Both the position numbers and the translations under genes were made by a program. This document shows positions 10,040 to 20,964 of a stretch of DNA of 64,000 bases, piece after piece (the stretch's first letter is position 1; each line of letters starts with the position of its first letter). Under the pieces are notes generated by a model that did not search any database, had not been told where the DNA came from, and saw only the letters and a program-made list of their open reading frames with translations. Source of the stretch: Stomorhina lunata (Eukaryota > Arthropoda > Insecta > Diptera > Rhiniidae); contig OW121741.1 in NCBI GenBank assembly GCA_933228675.1, positions 133,944,120-134,008,119 of the forward strand. Reading direction: 5' to 3'.

Positions 10040-10862
10040 TTTTTGCTTAGATATAAAAATAGAAAGTGCTATATTCGGTCAAGCCCGACCATACGATACC
10101 CTTCACCACTTAGGTCAAAGGTGTTATTTTTCCTGTATAAAGACAAATATTTGCTTAATTTTGCCATCATACAAATATTTTCTCAAAACTCATATATTCC
10201 GTCATAGGGACTAATATGAGAGCTAGGGTCAAATGTGGACGAATTATCTTGAAATTTTGCAAATTGATTACAGTTTTTACATTTTTTTTACAAATTAATC
10301 TTCAGATTTACGAGCGTTTTAGTATCTCATTTAGTGAGTTTTAACAGAAGAGTTTGTGTGGGAGCTATGGTCAACTGTGGACCGATTTTGGTACAATGAT
10401 TTTGGATTACATAAGTAGTATTTGTTTTAAATTTCATGCAAAATATTGATATTGGTGGCCAAAATATCAATTCCGGGAAGTGGGACCTATGGGAGGTACC
10501 ATAAATAATGGATCAATTTTGACGAATTTTAATAGCCATGGTCCCACTATCAAAAAAATCTTCTGTTATCCTTAACTCATAGTGGAGCACAGGGCCTCAA
10601 TCAAAAAAATTATCTGTGCCAAACTTTATCAATAATTATAAAGATTATAATCTTTAGAATTGCGACCTGTACTTTGATTACATGGTTTACATGGGGGTCC
10701 AGCCAGCAGTCCAGACGGACTGACTGACTGACATCGCTAAATCGACTCAGAAGGTGATTTTAACCCTATTTGGTCTAAGACAAATATTTCTATGCGTTAC
10801 ATACATCAGCACAAACTCATCCTACCCTTTCCACCTATAGCGTTGAAGGGTATAATAAAAAT
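10040..10862. mobile_element. Dispersed fly repeat with ATACCCTTCA/TGAAGGGTAT ends
   Basis: The block starts near GTCAAGCCCGACCATACGATACCCTTCA (inner end 10095-10105) and finishes with TGAAGGGTATAATAAAA (10844-10860). The ATACCCTTCA and TGAAGGGTAT ends are inverted copies. The interior has no open frame. It includes GACTGACTGACAT and AAATCGACTCAGAAG at about 10720-10750, of the type seen in abundant interspersed fly repeats. This family assignment is from memory of such repeats and should be treated as weak. It is probably a non-autonomous element. Confidence 0.5.
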
Positions 10863-12440
10863 TGTATATGAAAAATATTGGTAATTTCAAGATGACAACA
10901 TTTTTTTAATTTAAAGAGATTTTAAAGAAGTCAAAAAGATTTGAACTATTTATATGAATAATTTAGATTTTGATGAAAAATTTTTAAGATTCTAAATTTA
11001 AGGCCTTTTTCTTTAATTAAAAATTTCCGCTTTTTATGAAGAGTTTTTTTATTCGAAATTGATGTTGTCTTTTTGGTTAAACTCATTTAAAATGATTAGG
11101 TTTGAAATTAAAATTTTCAGATTTATTTTAAAAATATTTTGGTGATTCCAAACTGACTTTCTTTTTTTATAAAACAGATTTTAATGAATTTTGATTTTGT
11201 ATGAATGATTTGGATTTTTATGAAAAATTATTGTATTTTAAATCAAAGCTCTTTTTCCATTCAAATTCGTTTTAACGAAGTTTTTAATCAAAAATTTTGT
11301 TTGCTAAAAATTAAGAAATTTTTTTATATATATAATCGATCGCTTTCAAATCAATCGCTTTCAAATCCATAGATTTCTGATATATTTTTGAGATAATTTT
11401 TTGGTTATTTTCCCCCAAAAAAAAGTCATTTCGGGATTTTTTTTTGGGTTGGAGTAAAGACGCATGTTACAAAAACTAAAAATTTTATAATTAAGAAACA
11501 AATAGGTATACCACAATACCAGTACATAGCTTATATCTACATTATTTTCTGTCTTTGGTTAGAAGATTCAAAAATTCCTCAATTTTGACCTTTAACGGTG
11601 ATAGAAAAAGGGTTAATTGTTAATAAAAATTAACATTTTTTCTTATTGATGAACCGTGTTTTTTCAAAATCGTGTAAAAAACGTGAACTACCATTTTATA
11701 AAATTCTTGAAGACTCCTTTTATTTTAAGAACCAAAACTCCTTTTGAGATAAAATATCTGTATTTGTAACACCCTTTTCAGACACACTCTCGCATACAGC
11801 CAAACTATGATGCCAAAAAAGCTGAAAAGTGGATTAGTTTTGTTTCAGCTAACAACAAAAAAGAAGTGCATGTATGAAGATGTGAAATAAACGGGAATAA
11901 ATTTCGACATTAGGAGGATTCACTAAAAGAGGAATCAAAAAATATTTTAAACAAAAAAATATTTTAAAATTTAAAATCAAAAAAATCAAAGTCAAAATAA
12001 ATATTGAATTTCACAAAAAATTTATTAAAACATCAAAGACTTATAGTAGCAATTTTGTAGGGAAAATTTGATTTATAAGCTAGTCATAACTTTCGGTTTT
12101 TCGTTTATCAATAAGAGGGCATAGAGTTGAAAATTGTAACATACAACAATTTTCAATAAAGGAATTATTAGAACTTCCAGGATATAAATTTTAGATAGCT
12201 GACAGGGTTAGAGTTTAATTTTAAGCTCGATTTTTAGAATTTTTGAAATAAGTCTAATGCAAATAAGATCCTACATCAAATTGTCTATAAGAACAAACAT
12301 CAGAGATAATATAATGATATATTTCTATACATCTTAGGTCAGATATTTAGATTTTGTACATTTCCAAAAATAAAGGAACCCAAGGAAGTCTAATAAATAA
12401 ATTACTCCCCATATAGAGACAAACAACCCAGCTAGCAATT
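10863..12440. other. AT-rich DNA without recognisable gene
   Basis: Long AT-rich stretch with frequent stops in all frames. The only item shared with elsewhere in the window is 12018-12120, which resembles 62028-62113. A small duplication, ATCGCTTTCAAATC, lies at 11338-11366. Confidence 0.55.
12018..12120 (+). repeat. Dispersed repeat fragment shared with 62028-62113
   Basis: The order ATCAAAGACTTATAG, then AATTTTGTAGGGAAAATTTG, then TTATAAGCTA, then TTTTTCGTTTAT is matched with few changes near 62.03-62.11 kb on the same strand. It is an unnamed interspersed repeat fragment. Confidence 0.6.
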
Positions 12441-12504
12441 TGGTGATTGTTGACGATAATATCAAAAAATGAGTCTTTTGGGATTCGTATAGATGATCAA
12501 AAAC

Positions 12505-12900
12505 TGATTAATCAGCTTGGTGATCTAAAAAAAATTGCAAAAAGACTCCTTAAAGCGCTTAGAAAAGGACTAGTTTACAAAAGCACAAACAATTCTTACA
12601 GAATGTGTGCAGTCAAAAACTTATCGTGGAAACGATCCTAATACGACTGTTTTTTATGTTATTTTAATCAGTTTGGTAATCAAAAAAGACCACAAAAAAA
12701 GACTCGGAAAATACCTTGAAAGCGACGATTTGAAAGCAAAATGTGTGCAATCAGTTTGGTAATCAAAAACGTGTACAAAAAGACTCTTAGACGCTTAGCA
12801 AGGGACTAGTTAAAAATAGCACAAAAAATCTTGTAAAATGTGCGTAATATACATCACAACTTTTAGGTGATAAAAAAATACCACAAAAAGACTCGTATCT
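12505..12900. repeat. Degenerate tandem repeat, about four units
   Basis: ATCAGTTTGGTAATCAAAAA-type starts occur near 12510, 12667, 12749 and 12859. They are accompanied by CACAAAAAGACTC, CGCTTAG-AAGGACTAGTT and AAAATGTGTGC motifs. Unit lengths vary (about 80-160 bp), so deletions have occurred. Another ATGTGTGCAGTCA piece lies at 13091, after the SINE, so the SINE may have inserted into this repeat. Confidence 0.6.
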
Positions 12901-12905
12901 CATTA

Positions 12906-13096
12906 TGGTTTATGTGGCTTAGTTGGTTTGCATGTCGACTTCTAAGCATAACATATTATATTCAACAGCCTAGGTTCGATCCTTAGTCTCGGCAACATCA
13001 ATTTCTGTAATTATTAACGCAACTTCACTGTTCTAGATATGACGTGTTCTAAAAATAGATATTACTGTGTCGAGTAATAAAAAGCTTTATTTTTTT
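12906..13096 (+). mobile_element. tRNA-derived SINE (family A), full head
   Basis: Box A TGGCTTAGTTGG lies at 12915-12926 and box B GGTTCGATCC at 12973-12982. ATGTCGACTTCTAAGCATAA is between them, and GGCAACATCAATTTCTGT and a variable tail follow. The A-to-B distance (58 bp) is longer than in ordinary tRNAs, and the sequence does not close into an acceptor stem after box B. It is therefore a tRNA-derived retroposon and not a tRNA gene. RNA polymerase III would drive it from the internal boxes. Confidence 0.75.
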
Positions 13097-14775
13097 ACAA
13101 ATCTAGCCAAATGTGTGCAGTCATATTCTAATCACCAAAACGAGTCGAATGAAGGGTACCATTTTCTAACAGAAAAAGATCATTTCTGACTCATAAGTGA
13201 TATCATAAATGATCATTTTAATAGTGCAGTGAAATCAAAAAAGACTTATATTTGATTAAAATTTTCCAAAAATGCTAGCCGGGAAATGTTAAATATATGC
13301 AAACACTAATACAAAGCAACCATTACACATCTACATACATATGGACTATAAAGAGTATAAATATCTACATTTATAAATTAAGAATTTTGCCCCATTCTTT
13401 AGCCTTCTTCTCTACTTATAGATAAAACTAGAGAAAACGAAAAAAAAATTGTAACCCAAATTGAACAGAAAAATAAAAATTGGAACTTTCATAATAAATG
13501 TTCCGTCTACTGGACCAACAAAATCATGGCTACCAACCAACACACTAACATATACATAGCCATGCATACTTAGCACATGTAACACAAACTAAAACTAAGT
13601 ATTGATGTATAAATGAGTGAATGTATAAGTGTGTTTGTATATATGTGCATTAATGTGTATGTTTGTTTATAGTGTTTAGTGTATAAGAGGCTAAGAATGT
13701 TATAACTTGGGCAAAGGATGATTTGATGAGTTGCCAAGGGCCAAAAAGTCAAACACTAACTAAAGTCGCCCACAATGAATTCTACTAATGTTCACTATTC
13801 ACCCACAGCATTACTAATGCTACCTACTACTACAGCTGCTGCTGCTACTACTAGTTCTATAACTGTTGGGAGTACCTACCACTCCACCACCAAACAAACA
13901 ACCAAAGCAGCAGCATCAATATATCGCCACCAATACCTTGATTTTTTTTTTGTGCAATATTACTGCTAACAATGCAATGAAGATGAGAACATTTGTACAA
14001 ATACACAGATATTGGAAACATGCATAAGTACACTCATATGTATATATGTATGTATATAACATCCATAGATATATGAGTATGTAAGTATCTGTTCATATGT
14101 ATTTTTGTTATTATGAGTTTTTTTTTTTTTCTACAAAGTACGTGAGTTTATGTAGTCGAACAACAACGAAAGGAATCATACAAATCAGTATGTTATTCAT
14201 AATGAATCCTTTGCTATATTCAATTTTATAAGCGTCTAGTAGCAGCAGCAACATTAGCAGTAGCATATCAGTCATCAGCCAGCAAAAAAAGCAAAAAAAG
14301 AAAACACATGAAAATGGATTGTATAGCAAACATCACTCATCATCAGAATCAACTTTTAGTCGATGGTTTTGTTGTTGTTACTATGTATACTTACATATAC
14401 TTACACATACGTTTGTATGTATATTTATTTGTCTATCTTTTAGTAACTTTTTGTATCTGTATTGATGATTCTGAGCTTATAAGTTCTCATATATGCTGTC
14501 ATATCGTAGATATACGCTTCAAGCTTCAAAAGTCAAACAAGAGAATATTACACACCATTGCCAATTGAATGAAATGAAAACTCAATTGGATCAAATAAGA
14601 ATACTTAAATAAATATTAGTTTATTTTTTTTTTTGTTTTTTGAACAAGAAGAAAACTTGGCAGTTAATATTAAAAAACTGCATTAAACTATGAACCTATT
14701 ATGAGTAAAGTAGAAACTATTATTAATAAACATATTCAATTTAAGAAATTACAAAAATCGGCATAATCTATAAAT
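13097..14775. other. Island without recognisable gene
   Basis: Fly-like non-coding sequence: TATGTATATATG and ACATATG runs, poly-T near 14120 and 14630, and short CAG/GCA-rich pieces (13835-13850, 14238-14265). A 64-codon frame at 13775-13969 is rich in Thr and Ala because of ACT/GCT repeats. It has no recognisable domain and I do not call it a gene. Confidence 0.55.
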
Positions 14776-16588
14776 TCTAAAAAAAATTTTTCTACAGAAA
14801 AATATTTCTAACGAAAATTTTTCTATAGAAAAATATTTCTAATAAAAATTTTTCTATAGAAAAATATTTCTAACGAAAATTTTTCTATAGAAAAATATTT
14901 CTAACGAAAATTTTTCTATAGAAAAATATTTCTAACGAAAATTTTTCTATAGAAAAATATTTCTAACGAAAATTTTTCTATAGAAAAATATTTCTAACGA
15001 AAATTTTTCTATAGAAAAAGATTTCTAACGAAAATTTTTCTATAGAAAAATATTTCTAACGAAAATTTTTCTATAGAAAAATATTTCTAACGAAAATTTT
15101 TCTATAGAAAAATATTTCTAACGAAAATTTTTCTATAGAAAAATATTTCTAACGAAAATTTTTCTATAGAAAAATATTTCTAACGAAAATTTTTCTATAG
15201 AAAAATATTTCTAACGAAAATTTTTCTATAGAAAAATATTTCTAACGAAAATTTTTCTATAGAAAAATATTTCTAACGAAAATTTTTCTATAGAAAAATA
15301 TTTCTAACGAAAATTTTTCTATAGAAAAATATTTCTAACGAAAATTTTTCTATAGAAAAATATTTCTAACGAAAATTTTTCTATAGAAAAATATTTCTAA
15401 CGAAAATTTTTCTATAGAAAAATATTTCTAACGAAAATTTTTCTATAGAAAAATATTTCTAACGAAAATTTTTCTATAGAAAAATATTTCTAACGAAAAT
15501 TTTTCTATAGAAAAATATTTCTAACGAAAATTTTTCTATAGAAAAATATTTCTAACGAAAATTTTTCTATAGAAAAATATTTCTAACGAAAATTTTTCTA
15601 TAGAAAAATATTTCTAACGAAAATTTTTCTATAGAAAAATATTTCTAACGAAAATTTTTCTATAGAAAAATATTTCTAACGAAAATTTTTCTATAGAAAA
15701 ATATTTCTAACGAAAATTTTTCTATAGAAAAATATTTCTAACGAAAATTTTTCTATAGAAAAATATTTCTAACGAAAATTTTTCTATAGAAAAATATTTC
15801 TAACGAAAATTTTTCTATAGAAAAATATTTCTAACGAAAATTTTTCTATAGAAAAATATTTCTAACGAAAATTTTTCTATAGAAAAATATATCTAACGAA
15901 AATTTTTCTATAGAAAAATATTTCTAACGAAAATTTTTCTATAGAAAAATATTTCTAACGAAAATTTTTCTATAGAAAAATATTTCTAACGAAAATTTTT
16001 CTATAGAAAAATATTTCTAACGAAAATTTTTCTATAGAAAAATATTTCTAATGAAAATTTTTCTATAGAAAAATATTTCTAACGAAAATTTTTCTATAGA
16101 AAAATATTTCTAACGAAAATTTTTCTATAGAAAAATATTTCTAACGAAAATTTTTCTATAGAAAAATATTTCTAACGAAAATTTTTCTATAGAAAAATAT
16201 TTCTAACGAAAATTTTTCTATAGAAAAATATTTCTAACGAAAATTTTTCTATAGAAAAATATTTCTAACGAAAATTTTTCTATAGAAAAATATTTCTAAC
16301 GAAAATTTTTCTATAGAAAAATATTTCTAACGAAAATTTTTCTATAGAAAAATATTTCTAACGAAAATTTTTCTATAGAAAAATATTTCTAACGAAAATT
16401 TTTCTATAGAAAAATATTTCTAACGAAAATTTTTCTATAGAAAAATATTTCTAACGAAAATTTTTCTATAGAAAAATATTTCTAACGAAAATTTTTCTAT
16501 AGAAAAATATTTCTAACGAAAATTTTTCTATAGAAAAATATTTCTAACGAAAATTTTTCTATAGAAAAATATTTCTAACGAAAATTTT
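14776..16588. repeat. Highly homogeneous 31-bp satellite (TCTAACGAAAA variant)
   Basis: About 58 head-to-tail copies of a 31-bp unit: TTTCTAACGAAAA, then TTTTTCTATAGAAAAATA. Almost all copies are identical. Rare changes are at 14841, 15019, 15889 and 16051. Such uniformity points to recent expansion by unequal exchange or rolling-type copying. The array stops abruptly at about 16588, where the linker changes. Confidence 0.98.
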
Positions 16589-17935
16589 TGTATGGAAAAA
16601 TTTTCAATACAAAAATTTTTCTATAGAAAAATGTTCGATAAAAAAATTTTTCTATAAAAAATTTTCGATAAAAAAAATTTTTCTTAGAAAAATTTTCGAT
16701 AAAAAAATTTTTCTATAGAAAAATTTTCGATAAAAAAATTTTTCTATAGAAAAATGTTCGATAAAAAAATGTTTCTATAGAAAAATTTTCGATAAAAAAA
16801 TTTTTCTATAGAAAAATTTTCGATAAAAATATTTTTCTATAGAAAAATTTTCGATAAAAAAATTTTTCTATAGAAAAATTTTCGATAAAAAAATTTTTCT
16901 ATAGAAAAATTTTCGATAAAAAATAATTTTTCTATAAAAAAATGTTCGATAAAAAAATTTTTTTATAGAAAAATTTTCGATAAAAAACTTTTTCTATATA
17001 GAAAAAATGTTCGATAAAAAAATTTTTCTATATAGAAAAATGTTCGATAAAAAATTTTTCTACATAGAAAAATTTTCGATAAAAAAATTTTTTCTATAGA
17101 AAAATTTTCGATAAAAAAATTTTTCGATAAAAAAATTTTTCTATAGAAAAATTTTCGATAAAAAAATTTTTCTATAGAAAAATTTTCGATAAAAAAATTT
17201 TTCTATAGAAAAATTTTCGATAAAAAAATTTTTCTATAGAAAAATTTTCGATAAAAAAATTTTTCTATAGAAAAATTTTCGATAAAAAAATTTTTCTATA
17301 GAAAAATTTTCGATAAAAAAATTTTTCTATAGAAAAATTTTCGATAAAAAAATTTTTCTATAGAAAAATTTTCGATAAAAAAATTTTTCTATAGAAAAAT
17401 TTTCGATAAAAAAATTTTTCTATAGAAAAATTTTCGATAAAAAAATTTTTCTATACAAAAATTTTCGATAAAAAAATTTTTCTATACAAAAATTTTCGAA
17501 AGAAATATTTTTCTATAGAAAAATTTTCGATAAAAAAATGTTTCTATAGAAAAATTTTCAATAAGAAAATGTTTCTATAGAACAATTTTTGATAAAACAA
17601 TTTTTCTATAGGAAAATTTTTGATAAAAAAATTTTTCTATAGGAAAATTTTCGATCAAAAAATTTTCAATAAAAAAATTTTTCTATACAAAAATTTTCGA
17701 AAGAAATATTTTTCTATAGAAAAATTTTCGATAAAAAAATGTTTCTATAGAAAAATTTTCAATAAAAAAATGTTTCTATAAAACAATTTTCGATAAAAAA
17801 ATTTATTTTAAATATAGAAAAATTTTCTATAAAAAAATTTTTCTATAGAAAAATTTTTGATAAAAAATAATTTTCGTTAAAAAAATTTTTGATAAAAAAA
17901 AATTTTATCGAAAGATTTTCTATAAAAAAATTGTG
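16589..17935. repeat. 31-bp satellite, TTTTCGATAAAAAAA variant
   Basis: Continues directly from the previous array with the same TTTTTCTATAGAAAAA half, but with TTTTCGATAAAAAAA replacing TTTCTAACGAAAA. It is uniform at 17140-17460 and decayed on both sides. The block near 17451-17530 (CTATACAAAAATTTTCGAAAG) recurs near 17681-17755, a local duplication. Confidence 0.95.
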
Positions 17936-18115
17936 CTTTATCACCAAAAATCGTACTGGATACATTGATGTACTAAAAGTAAATGAGCCCAACCCCAAAG
18001 GCAATCTTCGTGTGATATATTATCATGTACATGTACAATACTTAACAAAACTCCTTTCAAATAAAATAGCTTCTGATAGAATAGATTATTTGAGAATATT
18101 ACCCGTATCCTACCA

Positions 18116-18295
18116 TTAACGGTTAAAGCTTTTTATATAAGAAGCTTCAGACAGATCATTCCGCGAGTTATCCATATTAAACGCTTCTTGCTTTTCATAT
18201 GCAGCCCCATCACTTGAAATAACATAACAATGAACCGATTCCCTGGCAATAGCACACAATATGAATCGCCTCCTACCAAATAGAATCCTTTTGTT
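18116..18295 (-). other. Unrecognised open segment, coding-like
   Basis: A frame of about 59 codons on the minus strand ends at TAA (18116-18118). It has a balanced amino-acid composition and includes RRRFILCAIARESVHCY and SSDGAAYEKQEAFNMDNS. This differs from the Phe/Lys/Asn-only frames of the surrounding repeats. There is no ATG at the start and no convincing splice acceptor, and I do not recognise a family. It could be an exon end, a transposon fragment or chance. Confidence 0.25.
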
Positions 18296-19125
18296 AGTTT
18301 TTTAAATAATATTGCTTTTCTTCAATATTTTTTTTTTTTTTTGTATTGATATTGGTGAAAAGTATATTGATATGTTATAATGTGGCCCTAACAATTACAC
18401 ACACACATACAAACACATTCGCATACAAACAATCACATAATAATAAACAATTTCGATTCCAACTTTAACAAACATAAATACAAACAAAGTCGGAGAGTGG
18501 AGAGTGAAGGGAGAGAATAACGGAAAAAAGAAATAACTGTAGCAATAATAAAAGCAACAATGACACTTTTGGCCTCAATACCAAAATGGAAGAGTGCCTT
18601 TAGCATCAACAAACATTAAGACAAAGTTCCATTCATACACACACTCGTACACATACAATGAAACACGTTAACAAACAGTAACAGAACAGAGCGATAAACA
18701 TTTGTACAAGGACCAAAATACAAATTGCTATTGGTAAGTTGGCAACGTTGTAATCGTCATCAACATCAGAATCATCATCGTCATCATCTTCATCAGTAGC
18801 AGCTAAAACATCCAACTCTGAGTTTTAATATTGCAACTTTTTTAATTATTTCCTTTCTTTAACGTTTTTTTCTTCTTTTTTTTCAATCAGTTTCTGACTC
18901 ATTCCATAAAATAGAAATTGATGCCTTTCACCTCTCCTAACCCCACCTCACTTTTGCTCTTCCTCCCTGTGTATGACTAAAGTCCCTTTTCTACTATGAG
19001 GAATTGTGGGTGTTTGGTTGAGTGAGTGTGGGTGTATTTGTATGAATGTTTGTGTGTCTTTAACGTTTCAATATCGATTGATTTGCGTTGATTTCATTGT
19101 TCTTGTTATTGCTGCATTGTAAATA

Positions 19126-19170
19126 TAGTTGTTGTTGTTGTTGTTGCAGTTATTGTTGTTGCTGTTGAAA
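19126..19170. repeat. GTT microsatellite
   Basis: Perfect GTT repeats at about 19128-19147, then interrupted GTTGCTGTTG. Confidence 0.9.
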
Positions 19171-19897
19171 TAAAAGCAAACACTGTGTTGAATAATCTTT
19201 CAATACTTTTTGCTATTGTAGCTTTTGTTGCCATTGCTGTAGATGTTGTTTTTGTCATTCTTACAGTTACTACTGTTGCCACTAGACTCTTTATATATAT
19301 ACAACAACATTTACATGCTTGCATTTACATATACATTCACATACCAACAACATTTTTGCTATTTTAGCCATTTCAATTTTAATCGACTCCGTTAAATTGT
19401 CATGTATTGAGTTGTTGTATCTACTATTGTAATTCTTTGCCCATTGCCTGCTCGATGATGTTGTTGTTTTTTGCGTTTGCCTTCATTAATATATACCGCT
19501 GGCATTCGTGCTCTACAACCAAACTTTGTTGCATTTAGCCCCATCACCACCAACTCAACTGCCATCGATGCACAGTGTAAGACTTACACATTCTAGGAAG
19601 ACAGAATTAAATATCTTTGAAACAAATAAATATAGACTTATGAATTTTGGTACAAGATATCACTATGAAAATATGTACCATTATTAAAAAAATGGGCGAT
19701 ATTGGACTGCCACACCCATCTCCCATACAACTGCAAACATTTATTTCTGTTAATTTTTGATTTGGATAATCAAAAAGTCAAAAAAATATAATGTGTAAAA
19801 AAATAACACTGGTCAACAAGAAAAATTACTTTAAAGTCTAACTATTTGATTCCGATGAATTATGGCCACGGGTCGGGGCAAAGAGAAGAGAACAAAT

Positions 19898-20271
19898 TTT
19901 TCTATAGAAAATTTTTTTATCAAAAATTTTTCTATAGAAAATTTTTTTTCCAAAATTTTTTTAACAAAAATCTATAGAAAATTTTTTTTATCAAAAATTT
20001 TTCTATACAAAATTTTTTTTATCAAAAATTTTTCTACAGACAATTTTTTTATCAAAAATTTTTCTATATTTTATTTATCAAAAATTTTCTATAGAAAATT
20101 TTTCAACAGAAAATTTTTTTTTGCAAAAATTTTTTCAACAGAAAATTTTTTTTTGCAAAAATTTTTTCCATAGATAATTTTTTTATCGAAAATTTTGCTA
20201 TAGATAATTTTTTTACTAAAAATATTTCTACAGATAATTTTTTATCAAAAATTTTTCTGTAGAAAATTTTT
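19898..20271. repeat. 30-bp repeat array, part left of LTR insertion
   Basis: Units of about 30 bp read TTATCAAAAATTTTTCTATAG, then AAAATTTTT. A block near 20003-20112, including CTATATTTTATTTATC and TTTTTCAACAGAAAA, recurs near 27177-27290, so the two halves share an internal duplication. Confidence 0.9.
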
Positions 20272-20275
20272 TTAT

Positions 20276-20917
20276 TGTAATAAGGCGGTTTCCCACCTTA
20301 TTAAAAGATTTTATTTATTATTAATTTATTATTTTTAATATTAATTATAACTGGGTCAAACAAGGCTATGCAGCCAGTGTTCGTCCTCAGAATTGATTGT
20401 CACAGTAGTCTGAAAAGAACTTCCTGTGTCTGACCAATTATTTGTTTATGGTTTTATTTAATTATAGAAGAATGAAGTAATGCGCTTTTAGTTTTTAAGT
20501 TGTTTATTGTTTCAAAGTTGCATCGAGAATGACAAAATTAATAATTGTAAATAACTAACTAAGATCAGGTCAAATATATAAGTCGTCTAGTATAAAGGGA
20601 ATTCGAAAAAATATAAAAACAATTTAATAGGGATAAGAAAATAATAATGAGCGTGAGAGCTAATATTGATTGTTACGCTCTTTATTATTGATGAACAATA
20701 TCACAAAGAATTTTGTATAACAGTTAATGATAAATTATTAGGGTGTTCGGTCAACAAATAAAATACAATAAATACAAAAATATAAAACATGATAATAAAG
20801 AATAATAATGATGCAAAATAATAGTTTTAATAATAATTTGAAAATAAAATATATCTCATTTTAATAAAATAATAATTATAAAAATGAATAAAATAACATT
20901 TAATTCAGGCTGCTACA
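20276..20917 (-). repeat. 3' LTR (642 bp)
   Basis: Direct copy of 26019-26660. In the element's orientation it starts TGTAGCAGCC at 20917 and ends CCTTATTACA at 20276. Several AATAAA signals and AT-rich stretches are present. GAGCGTGAGAGC and GTTACGCTC near 20650-20685 form a short dyad. Confidence 0.97.
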
Positions 20918-20929
20918 ACCTCCCCCTCT
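20918..20929 (-). other. Polypurine tract of the LTR element
   Basis: AGAGGGGGAGGT on the minus strand lies directly against the start of the 3' LTR, where plus-strand DNA synthesis is primed. Position and composition are typical. Confidence 0.9.
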
Positions 20930-20964
20930 GGTGCATTAATCGTCCCGATGATGCGACCAGGATA

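Larger units (their letters stand above)
17936..19857. other. Island with fly-like non-coding DNA
   Basis: Holds the unrecognised open segment described separately (18116-18295), a CACACATAC-rich stretch, a GA-rich patch at 18490-18520, GAT/CAT triplet-rich DNA at 18750-18800 and a GTT microsatellite near 19128. No complete gene is visible. Confidence 0.5.

Noticed and set aside
12906..12990. tRNA gene with A and B boxes
   Set aside because: Spacing is too long, there is no acceptor-stem pairing, and related copies with a shared non-tRNA tail show a SINE.
13775..13969. 64-codon Thr/Ala-rich frame starting with ATG
   Set aside because: Driven by ACT/GCT triplet repeats; no domain, splice context or conserved motif.
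14776..17935. Regular direct repeats resembling a CRISPR array
   Set aside because: Units are contiguous with no unique spacers, and the genome is eukaryotic.
14752..17953. 9-bp direct repeat CAAAAATCG on both sides of the 14.8-17.9 kb array, as a target duplication
   Set aside because: The copies are not exactly at the array borders, and an AT-rich 9-mer recurs easily by chance in such DNA.
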